Assembly: GCA_002189035.1 (NCBI GenBank) | Contig: NEEC01000015.1 | Span: 372,001 to 436,000 of the forward strand | From: Utricularia gibba | Lineage: Eukaryota > Streptophyta > Magnoliopsida > Lamiales > Lentibulariaceae | Direction: 5' to 3' | DNA: 64,000 nt | Part shown: one piece after another, positions 1-11,618 of the stretch | How the letters are laid out: the number at the start of each line of letters is the position of its first letter | Numbering within the stretch: position 1 is the stretch's first letter | The notes under the pieces: model-generated | The model's database searches: none | What the model was told of the DNA's origin: nothing | The model's input: the letters and a program-made list of their open reading frames with translations, nothing else | Made by a program: the position numbers and the translations under genes

Positions 1-235
1 GTTTACACTTCGTTGTTCTACTCTTTGCCTTTTGTCCCTAGAACTCGTGCTCTATCCTGTATGCTGTTATTTGGAAGTGCTGCTTCCAAAGTTTTATTAT
101 TATGGATTTGAAAATCCATGACTTCTGTCCCGTTTGCTGTTTCTAAACCCCTTGTTGTGCATTGTGTACAAATATATCGTGACTGAAAATTCTTTTTGTT
201 TATCCTGAACGTTGTTTTCTCTCTGAAACATGTAG

Positions 236-2271
236 GAGGCTCAACAATAACTCGTTGTCTGGAGAGATTCCCGTGTCTCTAACATCAATCACAACACTTC
301 AAGTCCTGTATGGATCAATTCAGATGATCATTGATCTTAGTCTTCATTACACTACGAATTCTAATATACGCATGTGTGCATGTCTGTGCTTGTATCTGCA
401 GTGATCTTTCAAGTAATCTGCTCACAGGAACCATTCCTTTTAATGGATCGTTTCAGCTTTTTACACCTATCAGGTTTATATTTTACATATATTTATCGAA
501 GATGAGGTGTTTTGAAAATTTTTTAGTTGAGGCAAACGATTCTGTGTTCTTTCAGTTTTGCCGGAAACAACTTGGCACCCCTGCCCGCATCTCCTCCACC
601 CCCGGCTCAGCCATCCACTCCCTCTCCCTCAGGTAGAGTTCTTGAAATCGTATAAAAGTTGCAGTTTATGATGGTTTCGCTTTTAATGTGTTAGTGCACG
701 GGCACCAAACACACCGTACAGAATCCTGACTGAATACCCAAGTTTCTTGCTCATGAATGCTGCATTCCAGACTGAGAATCTTCTGCTAGAATAGCATCAG
801 TTACATATTCTTCATCTTACAAAAAAAAAATGATGGCTTAAAAGGAATTATAATTGCAGTCGGCAACGGAGCCACTGGAGCAATTGCTGGAGGTGTTGCT
901 GCCGGGCTGCTGTGCTGTTTGCTGCTCCAGCAATTGTGCTGGCTTGGTACCGAAGGAGGAGGCCGCAAGATCATTTCTTTGACGTGCCCGGTTTGTCAAT
1001 TTAACATGATGCATCCCTGTACACTTGCTTTCAGTTATCACTCAGTATGTCTCTCTACTTTCAGCTGAGGAGGATCCTGAAGTTCATTTGGGGCAGCTTA
1101 AACGATTTACTCTGCGTGAACTCCAAGTGGCAACGGATAACTTTAGCAACAAAAACATCCTCGGCAGAGGTGGATTTGGTAAGGTTTATAAAGGGCGACT
1201 AACGGATGGGTCACTAGTTGCAGTCAAAAGATTGAAAGAAGAGCGCACTCAAGGTGGAGAGCTGCAGTTCCAAACAGAGGTCGAAATGATCAGCATGGCT
1301 GTGCACCGGAACTTACTCCGACTGCGCGGCTTTTGCATGACCCCAACAGAAAGGCTGCTTGTATATCCATATATGGCCAATGGAAGTGTTGCCTCGTGCT
1401 TGAGAGGTACCGGTGACCGTAGTCTATGCTGTTATGAGCTCCTACTTACTCTTACTGAGCTGCTTAATTTGCCTTCTCAGAGCGACCGGAATCACAGGAG
1501 CCCCTTGTCTGGCAGAGAAGAACAGGCATAGCACTCGGCTCGGCAAGGGGATTAGCGTATCTTCATGATCACTGTGACCCCAAAATTATTCACCGTGATG
1601 TCAAAGCCGCGAATATACTGTTGGATGAGGACTTTGAAGCCGTGGTTGGCGACTTTGGTTTAGCAAAACTGATGGACTACAAGGACACTCATGTCACTAC
1701 AGCTGTGCGTGGAACGATTGGTCACATAGCTCCGGAGTACCTTTCCACCGGCCGATCATCGGAGAAAACAGATGTGTTTGGCTATGGAGTCATGCTTCTT
1801 GAACTGATAACAGGACAGAGAGCTTTTGATCTTGCCCGGCTCGCCAACGACGATGATGTCATGTTGCTCGATTGGGTGAGCTTCACTTGTGGTGCCTGAG
1901 CGGCCATCGCTCTACACTCTTTCCACGTAATCATGTGCTTGTTTCCGCTTCAGGTGAAAGGACTCCTGAAGGAAAAGAAACTGGAAACACTGGTTGATGC
2001 TGATCTCCAGGGCAAGTACAATGAGCAAGAGGTGGAGCAGCTCATCCAGGTAGCCCTCCTCTGCACGCAGAGTTCTCCGACGGAACGGCCCAAGATGTCG
2101 GAAGTCGTCCGGATGCTGGAGGGTGATGGCCTGGCTGAGAGGTGGGAAGAATGGCAGAAGGAAGAGATGTTCAGGCCGGATTTCAACCACACCCCTCATC
2201 CCCACGCGGATTGGATAATCCCGGATTCGACTTCGCACATCCGACCAGACGAACTTTCCGGCCCTAGATGA
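236..2271 (+). CDS. SERK: SERK-type LRR receptor kinase, 5' end outside window
   Basis: This is the 3' part of a somatic embryogenesis receptor-like kinase, a plasma-membrane co-receptor that pairs with ligand-binding LRR kinases such as BRI1 or FLS2. Exons I can place are 236-307 and 402-473 (leucine-rich repeats), 556-632 (end of the LRRs and the proline-rich SPP segment), 860-990 (transmembrane and juxtamembrane), 1065-1406, 1481-1875 and 1954-2271 (kinase and tail). The kinase shows the glycine loop [11 protein letters not shown], the VAVKR lysine, the catalytic loop [11 protein letters not shown], and the family C-terminus SGPR. All exon phases agree except 860-990, which is 131 nt where 132 is needed. 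The shift lies in the GGG at 904-906, inside the membrane segment, and splits otherwise continuous SERK similarity. Earlier exons (signal peptide, first LRRs) lie beyond position 1; 1-235 is intron. SERK1/2-like is most likely, but the paralogue cannot be fixed from this part. Confidence 0.93.
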
Positions 2272-3675
2272 TCCGTCGCTCAAGCTTTTCCCTGGTCAAA
2301 ATCAATGGCTTTTCTTCTTTGTACATGTTTCCTGTTTTTCCCCTTTCCTACGTAGCTTCTGGTTTTCGATAACTAGAATTTTGCTGATCAAGAACAGAGT
2401 CTTCTGCTTCGTTGTAGAGCTCGGGTGTTGGAACGATGGCATTCTTAAGAATCACTTGCAGAAACCTCCGGTGTGATTTTTTTCTCAATTTTTAAAAACA
2501 TATTCTTCCCTAAAAAAAAGGGTATTGGATTGGATTGACGGTGCAATCAGAAACAGAAGAGGTGGTGTTCTCTTAGTTAGGGCACAGGAATCGCCTTTTG
2601 GAGGAAAACCAGGTTTCGAGCTAACTTTGTGTACTGTTAATGGAGGGGAAGGGCTGGGCGGCCGGTGGGCCACCCTCCTCCTTCTGTTCTTCTTCTTCTT
2701 CTCAGATCATGGGTAAAAGCGCATATTTGGACGTATTTCACCGTAGCACAGCCGCGTCTAGTTTCCACCTCGCGCCTCAATTCTTGTCCTCCATTGAAAT
2801 GATGGAGCTCACTGCCTTCGCTTTCGGCTGGCGATTTCTTGTCTAGAAAAACCCCGGTGCTATCCGGAACGACGATGATCCACCATCACAAACTGTGTCG
2901 TTTCACACACGCCGGAACGCATTCCCGTTTAGAATTGATTTTCTATTTTGGAAGGCTTGCAGGTGAAGAAAGATTGATTTTTTATGGTGCTGAAAGGAGA
3001 GAAACGCCCAAAACTGCACTTTTGAGTGACGGGAGGAGATATTGAAGAAGCAAAAAGATGTGGGTATCCCGAAGTACACGAGGTACAAGGAACCGTGCAC
3101 CGAAATATCCCAACCCGCCATTAATTCTACAAGTTCTTTGAATGTGGACAGGCTCTTCAGTTCTCCAAATGTGTGAAACTCCTAAACAGAGTAAAGTCTT
3201 GCTTTGACCAACTCTTATGAAGTTTTTTTCTTTTTGTTTTGTATGCGATTAGAATATCATTGCCGTTAATGGGCAACGTCAATGAATTCTGGATGTGTTC
3301 CCACATGTGATTAGAATTGTCATCTCGTGCCACGTGTTTTTGTACTTGTCTAACCATGATCCGGATGATACGCTTTAGGGCAGCAAGTCAAGGTCAACTA
3401 CGGCATAAGCACGAGATATAGAACCTGCACCTATTGTTGCCTTGGGTTCGAAAACTCAGATGTGAGTCTAGATTAGGGGGTGATTCATTATGAATGAGGC
3501 TGATGTTCAATCCAGGTTCATATGGTTGAGTTTCGTTTTATAGCTGACCTCATCTGGATTTGTTTCCTTTATATCTCAGTGGGTGTTCTTCATTCCTGGG
3601 CATAACGAACCTGTAGAAATCCGAGGTGGGGTGTTTCTCCTTTTTCCTTCAGTTGCTTGATTCTTTTATTTATGA
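2272..3675. other. Intergenic: SERK 3' UTR and sulfate transporter promoter/leader
   Basis: No coding similarity was seen. The first few hundred bases should hold the SERK 3' UTR and the last few hundred the leader of the sulfate transporter. A pyrimidine tract ending in CAG at 3690-3692 looks like a 3' splice site, which suggests a 5' UTR intron. The short open frames here lack family similarity. Confidence 0.5.
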
Positions 3676-6397
3676 ATGGCGACTTCTTTCAGGATGACTA
3701 GCGGTAGGATTACTCAGGGAGACGAAGATATTCAAGGAGAGAAAGGGCCGTATGTTTACAAAGTGGGAGTGCCTCCTAAAAAGGATACACTGAGTGAGAT
3801 ACAGCATGCAGTGAAGGAGACATTTTTCCTCGATGAATCTTTACGTAGATTCAAGGATCAGCCGAGATCAAAGCAGCTGTGGCTCGGGATTCAGTCTGTT
3901 TTTCCCATTCTTGAATGGGGAAGAAAGTACAAGCTTCACATGCTTAGAGGTGATATCATAGCTGGTCTCACCATTGCAAGTCTTGCAGTTCCTCAGGATC
4001 TCGGCTATGCGAAACTCGCTAACTTGAGACCACAGTTTGGCCTCTGTAAGATTTTCAATATAGACTACACAGCTTTGATGACTTTGTTTTGAGTTGTTTT
4101 GGGTGGGAATGAATGGCAGATGGGAGTTTTGTTCCACCTCTTATTTACTCCATTTTCGGAAGCTCGAGGGATATTGCAATCGGGCCAGTGGCTGTGGTGT
4201 CACTCTTGATTGGAACATTGCTGCAGAATGAGATCGATCCCAAAAAAAATCGAACTGATTATGAAAACCTTGCTTTCACTGCCACTTTCTTTGCTGGGAT
4301 CACTCAGTTGGCGCTCGGCTTCTTCAGGTATGGTGGTGAATATCCCCATGTTTACTATATCAGCAGCATAACGCTGGAAACTGGTTTTCAGGCTTGGATT
4401 CCTGATCGATTTTCTTTCACACGCCGCCATTGTTGGGTTCATGGCTGGAGCAGCAATCACTATTGGACTTCAGCAATTGAAGGGCTTGTTTGGAATCCAG
4501 ACTTTCACCAAGAAAACTGATATCGTCTCTGTTCTGACTTCTGTTTTCTCCAATGCGAAACACGGGGTAAGAGGATCACCATCTTCGACTTTCTGCATTT
4601 TTTGCTCCAACAAATGGAATCTAATGTTTAGATGAACAGTGGGACTGGGAAACCATTGTAATAGGAGTTGCCTTCTTGATCTTTCTCCTTTTCTGCAGAT
4701 ACATGGTAAGACTCCTGCCATTCTCCTCACAACTTCCTTTTTTTTAGTTTGAAAAGTAACAGGGTTGATCTTTTTTTTTGAACCAGGGGAAGAGAAACAG
4801 AATATTCTTCTGGGTTTCAGCGACAGCACCTCTGTTTTCTGTAATCATCTCAACGCTATGCGTTTACCTTACTCGTGCTGACAAAAGAGGAGTTCAAGTG
4901 GTGAGCTGAAAGACGAAATTCTGTCAACTATAACAACAACAATGCATGCGAAATTTCTCATCCATCTTCTCTGATCTCCAAGGTTGGGAAAATCACTGCG
5001 GGAGTCAATCCTTCATCTATTCATAGAATCTTCTTCACTGGCCACTATGTCCTCACTGGATTCAGGATTGGCGTCATCTCAGGGCTGATTGGTCTCACGG
5101 TAAAGAAAAAAAAAAAAAAAAACGTTGCAACTTCACAGTTTACTCCTTTTTCCTTACCATTTTTTCCCATCACAGGAAGCTGTGGCAATCGGAAGAACAT
5201 TCGCTGCGCTGAAAGACTACAGCTTGGATGGGAACAAAGAAATGGTTGCTCTAGGAGCAATGAACGTTGTGGGTTCCTTCACATCCTGCTATGTCACCAC
5301 AGGTAGCTTTAGCCTCCATTCGTCACTTGCAAGGCGTTTCGTTTCTTAGTTTGTAATGAACGGGTAGTTTTCCTCTTCTGTTTCAGGATCGTTCTCCCGT
5401 TCATCGGTGAACTACATGGCCGGAGTGAACACTACTGTTTCAAACATCGTCATGTCCATCGTTGTACTGCTGACACTAGAAGTGATCACTCCTCTATTCA
5501 AGTACACTCCCAATGCCGTCATCTCTGCGATCATCATCGTAGCTGTGGTGGGGCTGGTCAATATTCCAGCCGTGATTCTCCTCTGGAAGGTCGACAAATT
5601 TGATTTCATTACTTGCATGGGAGCCTTCTTGGGCGTCGTCTTCAAATCAGTTGAAATCGGTCTCCTCATTGCTGTAAGCCATAGCCCTCTCTGAATGGCC
5701 ATCGATCATCATCTCATGCAGCACATTTTTTGTTTCTGCAACTTCAGGTCTGCATCTCGTTCCTCAAGATTCTGCTTCAAGTGACACGCCCCCGAATCGC
5801 CCTCCTCGGTAAGATTCCGAGGACCAATGTTTACAGAAACGTTCAGCAATATCCCGAAGCAAGCACAATCCCCGGCGTTGTGATCGTGAGAGTGGATTCC
5901 GCCATCTACTTCTCCAACTCAAACTATGTACGAGAAAGGATCCTATCACAGCTAGCCTATGAAGATGAAGCTGTCAGGGAGCATAAAGTGCAGAGGACCC
6001 AGTACGTCGTCATAGAACTCTCACGTAAGTAACAGCCCCCCCTTTTCAACCCATTACAGCAGGCCGTAGTCCTCTGCATCTAACTGCTTTGAATACTTCT
6101 TCCTTCAGCCGTGACTGATATAGACACCAGTGGAATCCATGCGTTGGAGGATCTGCACAAGACGCTGCAGAAGAGGGATGTGCAAGTAAGCTGCATTCGA
6201 TTGATTCGTTCAGCTCAATCCAGCCTTGTTTTCCGATGACTTCATGGGTGTGGATTTAGGTGGCGCTGGCGAACCCGGGGCAGGGGGTGCTGGGAAAGCT
6301 CCACGATTCGGGATTCATCGCCGCCATCGGGGAGGAGCACGTCTTCCTCACGGTGGCGGACGCGGCGGCGGCTCTGGGGCCCAAGCTCCAGCCATAG
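3676..6397 (+). CDS. SULTR1: Group 1 high-affinity sulfate transporter
   Basis: This is a proton/sulfate symporter of the SLC26/SulP family, group 1, which takes up sulfate across the plasma membrane, mainly in roots. Eleven exons: 3676-4045, 4120-4327, 4392-4566, 4640-4705, 4787-4900, 4983-5099, 5176-5302, 5387-5673, 5748-6024, 6109-6185 and 6260-6397. They join in phase to 652 codons including the stop, the usual family length. Visible marks are the SulP signature around [15 protein letters not shown], about a dozen hydrophobic segments, [23 protein letters not shown], and a C-terminal STAS domain containing [13 protein letters not shown]. The start is uncertain. ATG 3676 is open, but CTTTCAG just before 3693 looks like a splice acceptor, and the ATG at 3694 gives the shorter MTSGR start, closer to group 1 relatives. 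Group 1 is inferred from overall similarity; the exact paralogue is not resolved. Confidence 0.95.
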
Positions 6398-6790
6398 AAA
6401 TGACCCGACACTTGACCCTTTACATCCTCCACACTCACACACGTTTGCTTGCTCTAATGCGCTTCTGAAACCTGTCATGTGTTTTTTGTTGTTCTTTTGA
6501 ATGAATCAAGAATGCATTTACAACATGCGTTGGTTAGTGCATTAATCGATATTTTATTAATATAATAATAGATTAAAAAAACTTAACTTAGGTTTGAATG
6601 ATATTTTGGAATATTTAATAATTCACATTATGATTAAATCGTTTATTTTTGATAACTTAACCCTTATATTGACGTCATAAAAACAAATGCAGCGCGGGTG
6701 TTCCCTTTATTTCATCATCTCAGAACTGGTGGGAGGATTTCAGACGACAAAGATTGTAGTCTGGAGGAAGAAAGCCAAATTGCTACTGGA
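6398..6790. other. Convergent intergenic gap, AT-rich
   Basis: This lies between the 3' ends of the sulfate transporter and DAHP synthase. Positions 6530-6670 are strongly AT-rich. No gene, repeat family or structured RNA was seen; it probably holds both 3' UTRs. Confidence 0.5.
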
Positions 6791-8721
6791 TCAGATCGCC
6801 GGAAAGCCGCGTTGCACTCCGATTCGGCGCTTCCGAAGACGGTCGGCGATGATGAAAGCGAGTTCCAAGGACTGGGAAGCATTCAGTCTTGGATCACAGT
6901 GCGTGTGATAGCGCGAGCCCAGATCATTGTACGTGATGGTTCTTGATCCTCCGATGCATTCCGTCACGTTCTGGCCGGTCATTTCCAGATGCACGCCTCC
7001 CGGATAGCTTCCCTCTTGGTCGTGTACATCGAAGAACGCTTTAACCTCGGCCTACACAGGAGAAACAGCAACCACTCATGGCGAAGGAAACCAAGGGGAT
7101 ACTTTTGGTTCAGAGAAGTGCTTACCCTGATTGAATCGAAGGAGCGGGTTTTGAGACCACAGGGAGCTTTAATGGTGTTTCCGTGCATTGGATCGCTGAC
7201 CCAGGTGACGATTTGGCCTGCTCGACGAACTGCTCTGATGAGATGAGCAAGCTTCACTCTCATGTTCTCAGCTCCCATTCGGGTGATCACAGTTATCCTC
7301 CCTGGCTTGTTCTCAGGATTCAGAATGTCAATCAGCTTCACAAGCTCCAATGGGTCCATTTTATCACTCACCTTGAAGCATCAAGCAATTGAATGTCAAC
7401 AACCAGAAATATCATAACAGGCAAATGAAGCAGACGGATGGGGAAAGTATGCAGGAGTATTGAAACCTTGATTCCAAGGGGGTTGGAAATTCCTCGTAGA
7501 AACTCAACGTGGCCACCATCCAACTGCCTAGTCCTTTCACCAACCCAAACCATGTGAGCAGAGCAGTCATACCAGAGGCCGGTAGTCGAGTCCTCCCTTG
7601 TAAGAGCTTGCTCGTAAGGTAAAAGTAAGCACTCGTGCGATGTCCAGAACTCGGTAGTCTTCATGATGGGGTGGTCAGCTGTAATGCCGCAGGAAACCAT
7701 GAAGCCAAGGGCCTCGTCCACTCGATGAGCCAACTCCAGATACCTTTCCCAAACAATAAGGAACAATGAAGGTTAACTAACGCATTATCTCGAAACCAAA
7801 CACTGAAGCGCGCACCTATCGCCCTGTTCACTGTGCTCAGTGAAATCAAGGTTCCATTGGCTGACCCTTTGCATTGCAGCGTAGCCGCCGGTGGCAAATG
7901 CTCTGAGCAGATTGAGCGTTGCCACGGACTGTGTATAGGCTTTGATCATCCTCTCCGGGTCTGGAGTTCTTGATTTTTCGTCGAATGCATCACCATTTAT
8001 GTTGTCACCACGGTAACTTGGTAGCTTCACTCCATCCTTTTCCTCATATGGATCAGATCTTGGCTTAGCGAACTGGCCGCCATTCTTCCCACCTGATCAT
8101 ATACACAGAATCCGAATACTAACTGCTCAAGATCAATCAACATAAGAAGAAAAAGAAAGAGCAGATTTCCCCATCAAATATGAAGTCAGAATCTCCCAAG
8201 AAATGTTGCACCATCTGTACATATAGCAGAGGAAGAATCACCTTGATAACGGGCATTTGCCCACCGAACATGAGAACAACGCTCATCTGCAAGAGTACCC
8301 TGAAGGTATCCCTAATGTTATTGGCGTTGAATTCCTTGAAACTCTCAGCACAATCACCACCCTGCAAGAGAAACGCATTCCCCATAGCGGCTTGGCCCAA
8401 GCGATCCTCCAAGCGTCGTGCCTCGCCGGCGAAAACAATAGGAGGGAAGGCTAGCAGTGTATTCAGAACCGATTCTAGAGAAGCCTCATCGGGGTAGTCC
8501 GGGATTTGGAGCGCTTTCTTGGATTTCCAGCTATCAAGGCTCCATTTTTCCGACGCAACATTGGTGGGCGCGGGCGACTGTGGGTTGGAGGATCGAACGG
8601 GTGCGATTCGTTTTAATGAGGGTTTTGGTGGGAGAGACCCAATTAAGAGTACGGGGTTGATCGGAATTCCAGGCAGAAAGGGATTTGAGAGGCGGGTGGC
8701 GGAGGCGGTCGCGGCGGCCAT
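6791..8721 (-). CDS. DHS: Plastid DAHP synthase, plant type II
   Basis: 3-deoxy-D-arabino-heptulosonate-7-phosphate synthase condenses PEP and erythrose 4-phosphate, the first step of the shikimate pathway, in the plastid. Exons in coding order: 8242-8721, 7816-8092, 7467-7743, 7126-7371 and 6791-7051. The first exon carries an alanine/serine-rich transit peptide followed by the type II core. Clear blocks are [66 protein letters not shown] and [18 protein letters not shown]. The protein would be about 513 aa, normal for the family. Exon 2 is 277 nt where neighbouring phases require 278. The break lies around 8076-8083, where the expected VGRMAGQF block changes frame after the intron border, as if one G of a coding-strand run were missing. 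Everything else is intact, so I treat it as a functional gene with a sequence error. Confidence 0.93.
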
Positions 8722-8952
8722 GGCTTCTTCTTTTTGGAGATCCCTGTATCTTTGGATGCGACTGAAATTTTAACCGACAGGATTGAGTTTCATTTCCTCA
8801 CATCCTCATCAAGCGGCCGATATACCGACACGAAGGCGGAAACGAAGATAGCCGCCGCCTGCAAATGCAAACAAACTTCCAAAAATAGCCCAAAAAAGTC
8901 AACAAAAATCCGAATTTAGAATTACAGAGGGTTTCTTTCATGAAAGACGTTT
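8722..8952. other. DAHP synthase promoter and leader
   Basis: This is the region upstream of the minus-strand DAHP synthase start. No clear TATA box or other coding sequence was found; it should hold the 5' UTR and core promoter. Confidence 0.4.
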
Positions 8953-9720
8953 TCATAACCTCGTATCAACTCTCTCGAGGTCTGAGTTCAATTTCGTATC
9001 AACGAACAGATGCTGGACTGCACACTGTTCGTTTGCAGTAGCGATAATTTGTGAAAGGTGGAACAATCCAGTTCTAGTTTCGGAAAATACAGACAGCCAT
9101 TCTTCTTCCCTGGGAACTGGAAGCCCAGGGAACGTCGGAGGCAGCAGGCGGGGAATGCCGGCGGCACAAGGAAAAACCTGCAAGAAGCAATGCTAACAAC
9201 CAACAGCATCATTAACAGGTTTAACTAAGAAATCAGATGTGGTTTCTCCAAAAGTTGGCAAGATTTTAAATTCTAGGATACCACTCACTTGCCCAGAATT
9301 ATATGCCGCTGCTACAGCAACTCACAATGCGAAAACAAGTAAACCAGTTAGGTATCTGAAAAAATCACAATGGTTAATGTGCTCGGGACTATTAAAAGAA
9401 ACCTGTATGTCAACGCCACAACCCCATTGTACAGTAAAGGAAGAATCAAACTGCAAAAAGGCCTTCTTCATATGTCATTGAAGAGTTGCACAGAAAAGTA
9501 ATCCAGATTAGAATGCAGGGGGGAATGATACAACTCTAGGAGGAACATATAACAACTCAAAAGAGGATGCAGCAAATCATCGAAACTGTCACTTGAGAAG
9601 ATATCAATAACCACAATAGCATAAAGATTACCCTGTAAAGCAAGGGGAGATATGTAACTAACTGTCTGCTTGCCATTTGAAAACAGCAAAAATAGATCAG
9701 CATAATATACAGTGTTCAAT
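8953..9720 (-). other. Spliced-looking region of unknown identity, or spliced 3' UTR
   Basis: On the minus strand several segments are bounded by good splice signals. One is about 9414-9451 (reading FDSSFTVQWGCGVDIQ, preceded by TTTTTGCAG and followed by GT). A second ends near 9290 in AAAYNSGQ before GTGAGT. A third runs from about 9180 to a stop at 8953, preceded by TTCTTGCAG and encoding roughly 75 residues that begin VFPCAAGIPRLLPP. The last two join in one frame. I recognise no family. It lies directly downstream of the J-domain gene on the same strand, so it may be a small separate gene, alternative 3' exons of that gene, or chance. No function is offered. Confidence 0.25.
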
Positions 9721-9815
9721 GAATTACAACAAACTACGCTGGTTCCTTCGTTAGCAAGCTCTAATCAGCAACACAAGATACCTACAGTAACCCAAGGAAA
9801 ATGTTAATGCAATCA

Positions 9816-11618
9816 TTATGCTGTCTTTACCACCTTATCATCAGCAACAGTATTTAGAATCGGAAGACTGTTAAAAAACTCATCAAGTCCCTCAAAGAAC
9901 CCATTTGCTTCAATGTTATCATCGTCCCCGCAGCTTGGTCCTGGTCCTTCCTCCACCCTTGGTACAGGTTGTTCCTCAGTTTCATTGTTAAACTCAACAT
10001 TCAGATCAAGCCTCCCACAGCTCATAGCGACTCTTCCAGGCTGCTTCCTAGCATTAACAGCCAGCCCTTTTTTATTTGATTCGGAAACCGCTTTATGGGG
10101 TGTCTCCACTCTATTTGGAGAGGCAATTGCATCTTGCAAGTTCAAATCTTTGGCATTGTGAGATTGTGGTTTCTTTGGACCTCTACTTGGCGTCCCACTA
10201 GCCCCTTTTCTTTTCAAAGTGTTAGTTTTCTTCGATTCTGTGTCGCTCTCACCATTCCAGTCTATATCATCACTCCCGCTTGAGTCGGACACATCCACAA
10301 AAAGCTCATCATCATCATCAAAATACACCCTAGGAACAGAGCTCTTCTTCTGTTTAGGAGCAGAATTCCTACTCCATGGCTGGGGGCAACTGAACATAGG
10401 TGAAAATGGAGTCCAGGAGGGAGCAGCATCCTTATTCTTCTTCCAACTCTCGATTGAATAACCCAAAGGCAAAAAACCCCAGCAACAAAAAAACCCTCCT
10501 TGCGCTTCCTCAACAGGAGGCCTTGAGACCACGACTCCCTGGAAGGCCCGTTTACAGTTTGGGCATTTCAAAGTGCAGTCAATATACAGGGTGGGATACT
10601 CGTACATATAATAGCAGTAAGGGCATGCAGTCCAAAAGGTTGTTCCCTCATCATTTACGGGCTTGTTTATTCCTTCGTCTCCATGTTCTCTCCCTGGAAC
10701 ATCGTTATTCTCCTTCTCCCCAGCATTACTATTTAAGCCAGCATGATGAATCGAATCCACATCCCCATCAAATCGTTCTGTATGCATTTTCTTGTGAATA
10801 GCATCCACTTGCTCCTGAATCGGAATAGGAGCGGGCGGCAGAGCTGGAGCCGGAGCTGGAACCACATTCGATTCAAACGTCGTGCGGGTCTCCTCCTGTA
10901 ACTGCTCACTCCTAGTCCTGGTTTCATGGGTCGATTTGATTAGAGGAGCAAAAGACGAAGTGGAATCAGAAGCAAATCGCATGAAATTCTGAGGCTCTCT
11001 CACAGAATCAGAAATCACTGGCGCAACACGACAACTTGAGGGAGCCTGCACTTGAGGAAAATGAGTTCCACCATGTGGTTGAGGAACACCACCCGAACTT
11101 TCTCTCCCAAAAAAAAGGAAAGTCTGGTGCATGGCAGCTTGCGTAGAGGTAATAAACGGATGAGGGAGCTGCTGCGGTGGCACGAAGCTGAAAGCTTCCT
11201 TATCAAAAGCGCACTTCCTCGAAGGGTTCGACAGTACGGACCATGCTTCAAACACGAGGCGAAAAGCGTCCTCTGCGAAAGGAAATCTGTTCATCTGAGG
11301 ATTAAGAAGCAAAGCCAAGCTCTGGTAATGACTAGCCACGAGCTCCCCATCCTGCCCCTGCTGCGGCGAAAGACGAAGAACGGCGTACCAATCCACCAAT
11401 CCGCTCCCTATCCGCCGGTCACCAACGATAAGCGTATCTGCAATAGCAAGTATTTCCTCCGCCGATGAAATCGTGGGGTCGGAGTCACGCGCCCTCGTCG
11501 CGAACGTCTTGCTGCCTAACAAGTCACGGGTGGCGAGCAGCTTCTCCGCGATCGACAACCACTGGAGAGCCTTCACCCGATTAGTGGTCGTCGGAAAAAA
11601 TGGATGCTCCATTTCCAC
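9816..11618 (-). CDS. J-domain-like protein with degenerate HPD and zinc ribbon
   Basis: This is a single-exon gene of 600 codons. Residues about 74-140 form a J-like domain (DWYAVLRLSP start, AFRLVFEAWSVLSNP helix, then RKCAFDKE). The HPD tripeptide that stimulates Hsp70 in true J proteins is replaced: NPQ stands at the expected place. Further on, around residues 325-370, a zinc ribbon has CPYC and CPNC pairs after FWTACPYCYYMYEY. The rest is low-complexity: proline/alanine stretches, then a long acidic and basic tail (DDDDELFVDVSDSSGSDD). This layout matches a plant family of nuclear-type DnaJ proteins with a central zinc ribbon, usually intronless like this one. Without HPD it probably acts as a binding or scaffold protein rather than an Hsp70 co-chaperone; that is inference. 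Confidence 0.82.
   Translation of the reverse strand: MEMEHPFFPTTTNRVKALQWLSIAEKLLATRDLLGSKTFATRARDSDPTISSAEEILAIADTLIVGDRRIGSGLVDWYAVLRLSPQQGQDGELVASHYQSLALLLNPQMNRFPFAEDAFRLVFEAWSVLSNPSRKCAFDKEAFSFVPPQQLPHPFITSTQAAMHQTFLFFGRESSGGVPQPHGGTHFPQVQAPSSCRVAPVISDSVREPQNFMRFASDSTSSFAPLIKSTHETRTRSEQLQEETRTTFESNVVPAPAPALPPAPIPIQEQVDAIHKKMHTERFDGDVDSIHHAGLNSNAGEKENNDVPGREHGDEGINKPVNDEGTTFWTACPYCYYMYEYPTLYIDCTLKCPNCKRAFQGVVVSRPPVEEAQGGFFCCWGFLPLGYSIESWKKNKDAAPSWTPFSPMFSCPQPWSRNSAPKQKKSSVPRVYFDDDDELFVDVSDSSGSDDIDWNGESDTESKKTNTLKRKGASGTPSRGPKKPQSHNAKDLNLQDAIASPNRVETPHKAVSESNKKGLAVNARKQPGRVAMSCGRLDLNVEFNNETEEQPVPRVEEGPGPSCGDDDNIEANGFFEGLDEFFNSLPILNTVADDKVVKTA

Noticed and set aside
331-636. 101-residue plus-strand open frame in the SERK region
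   Set aside because: It runs across two introns; the real exons 402-473 and 556-632 use splice borders with SERK similarity.
3443-3456. GGTTCGAAAA resembling a tRNA B box
   Set aside because: No matching A box, acceptor stem or T-stem pairing around it.
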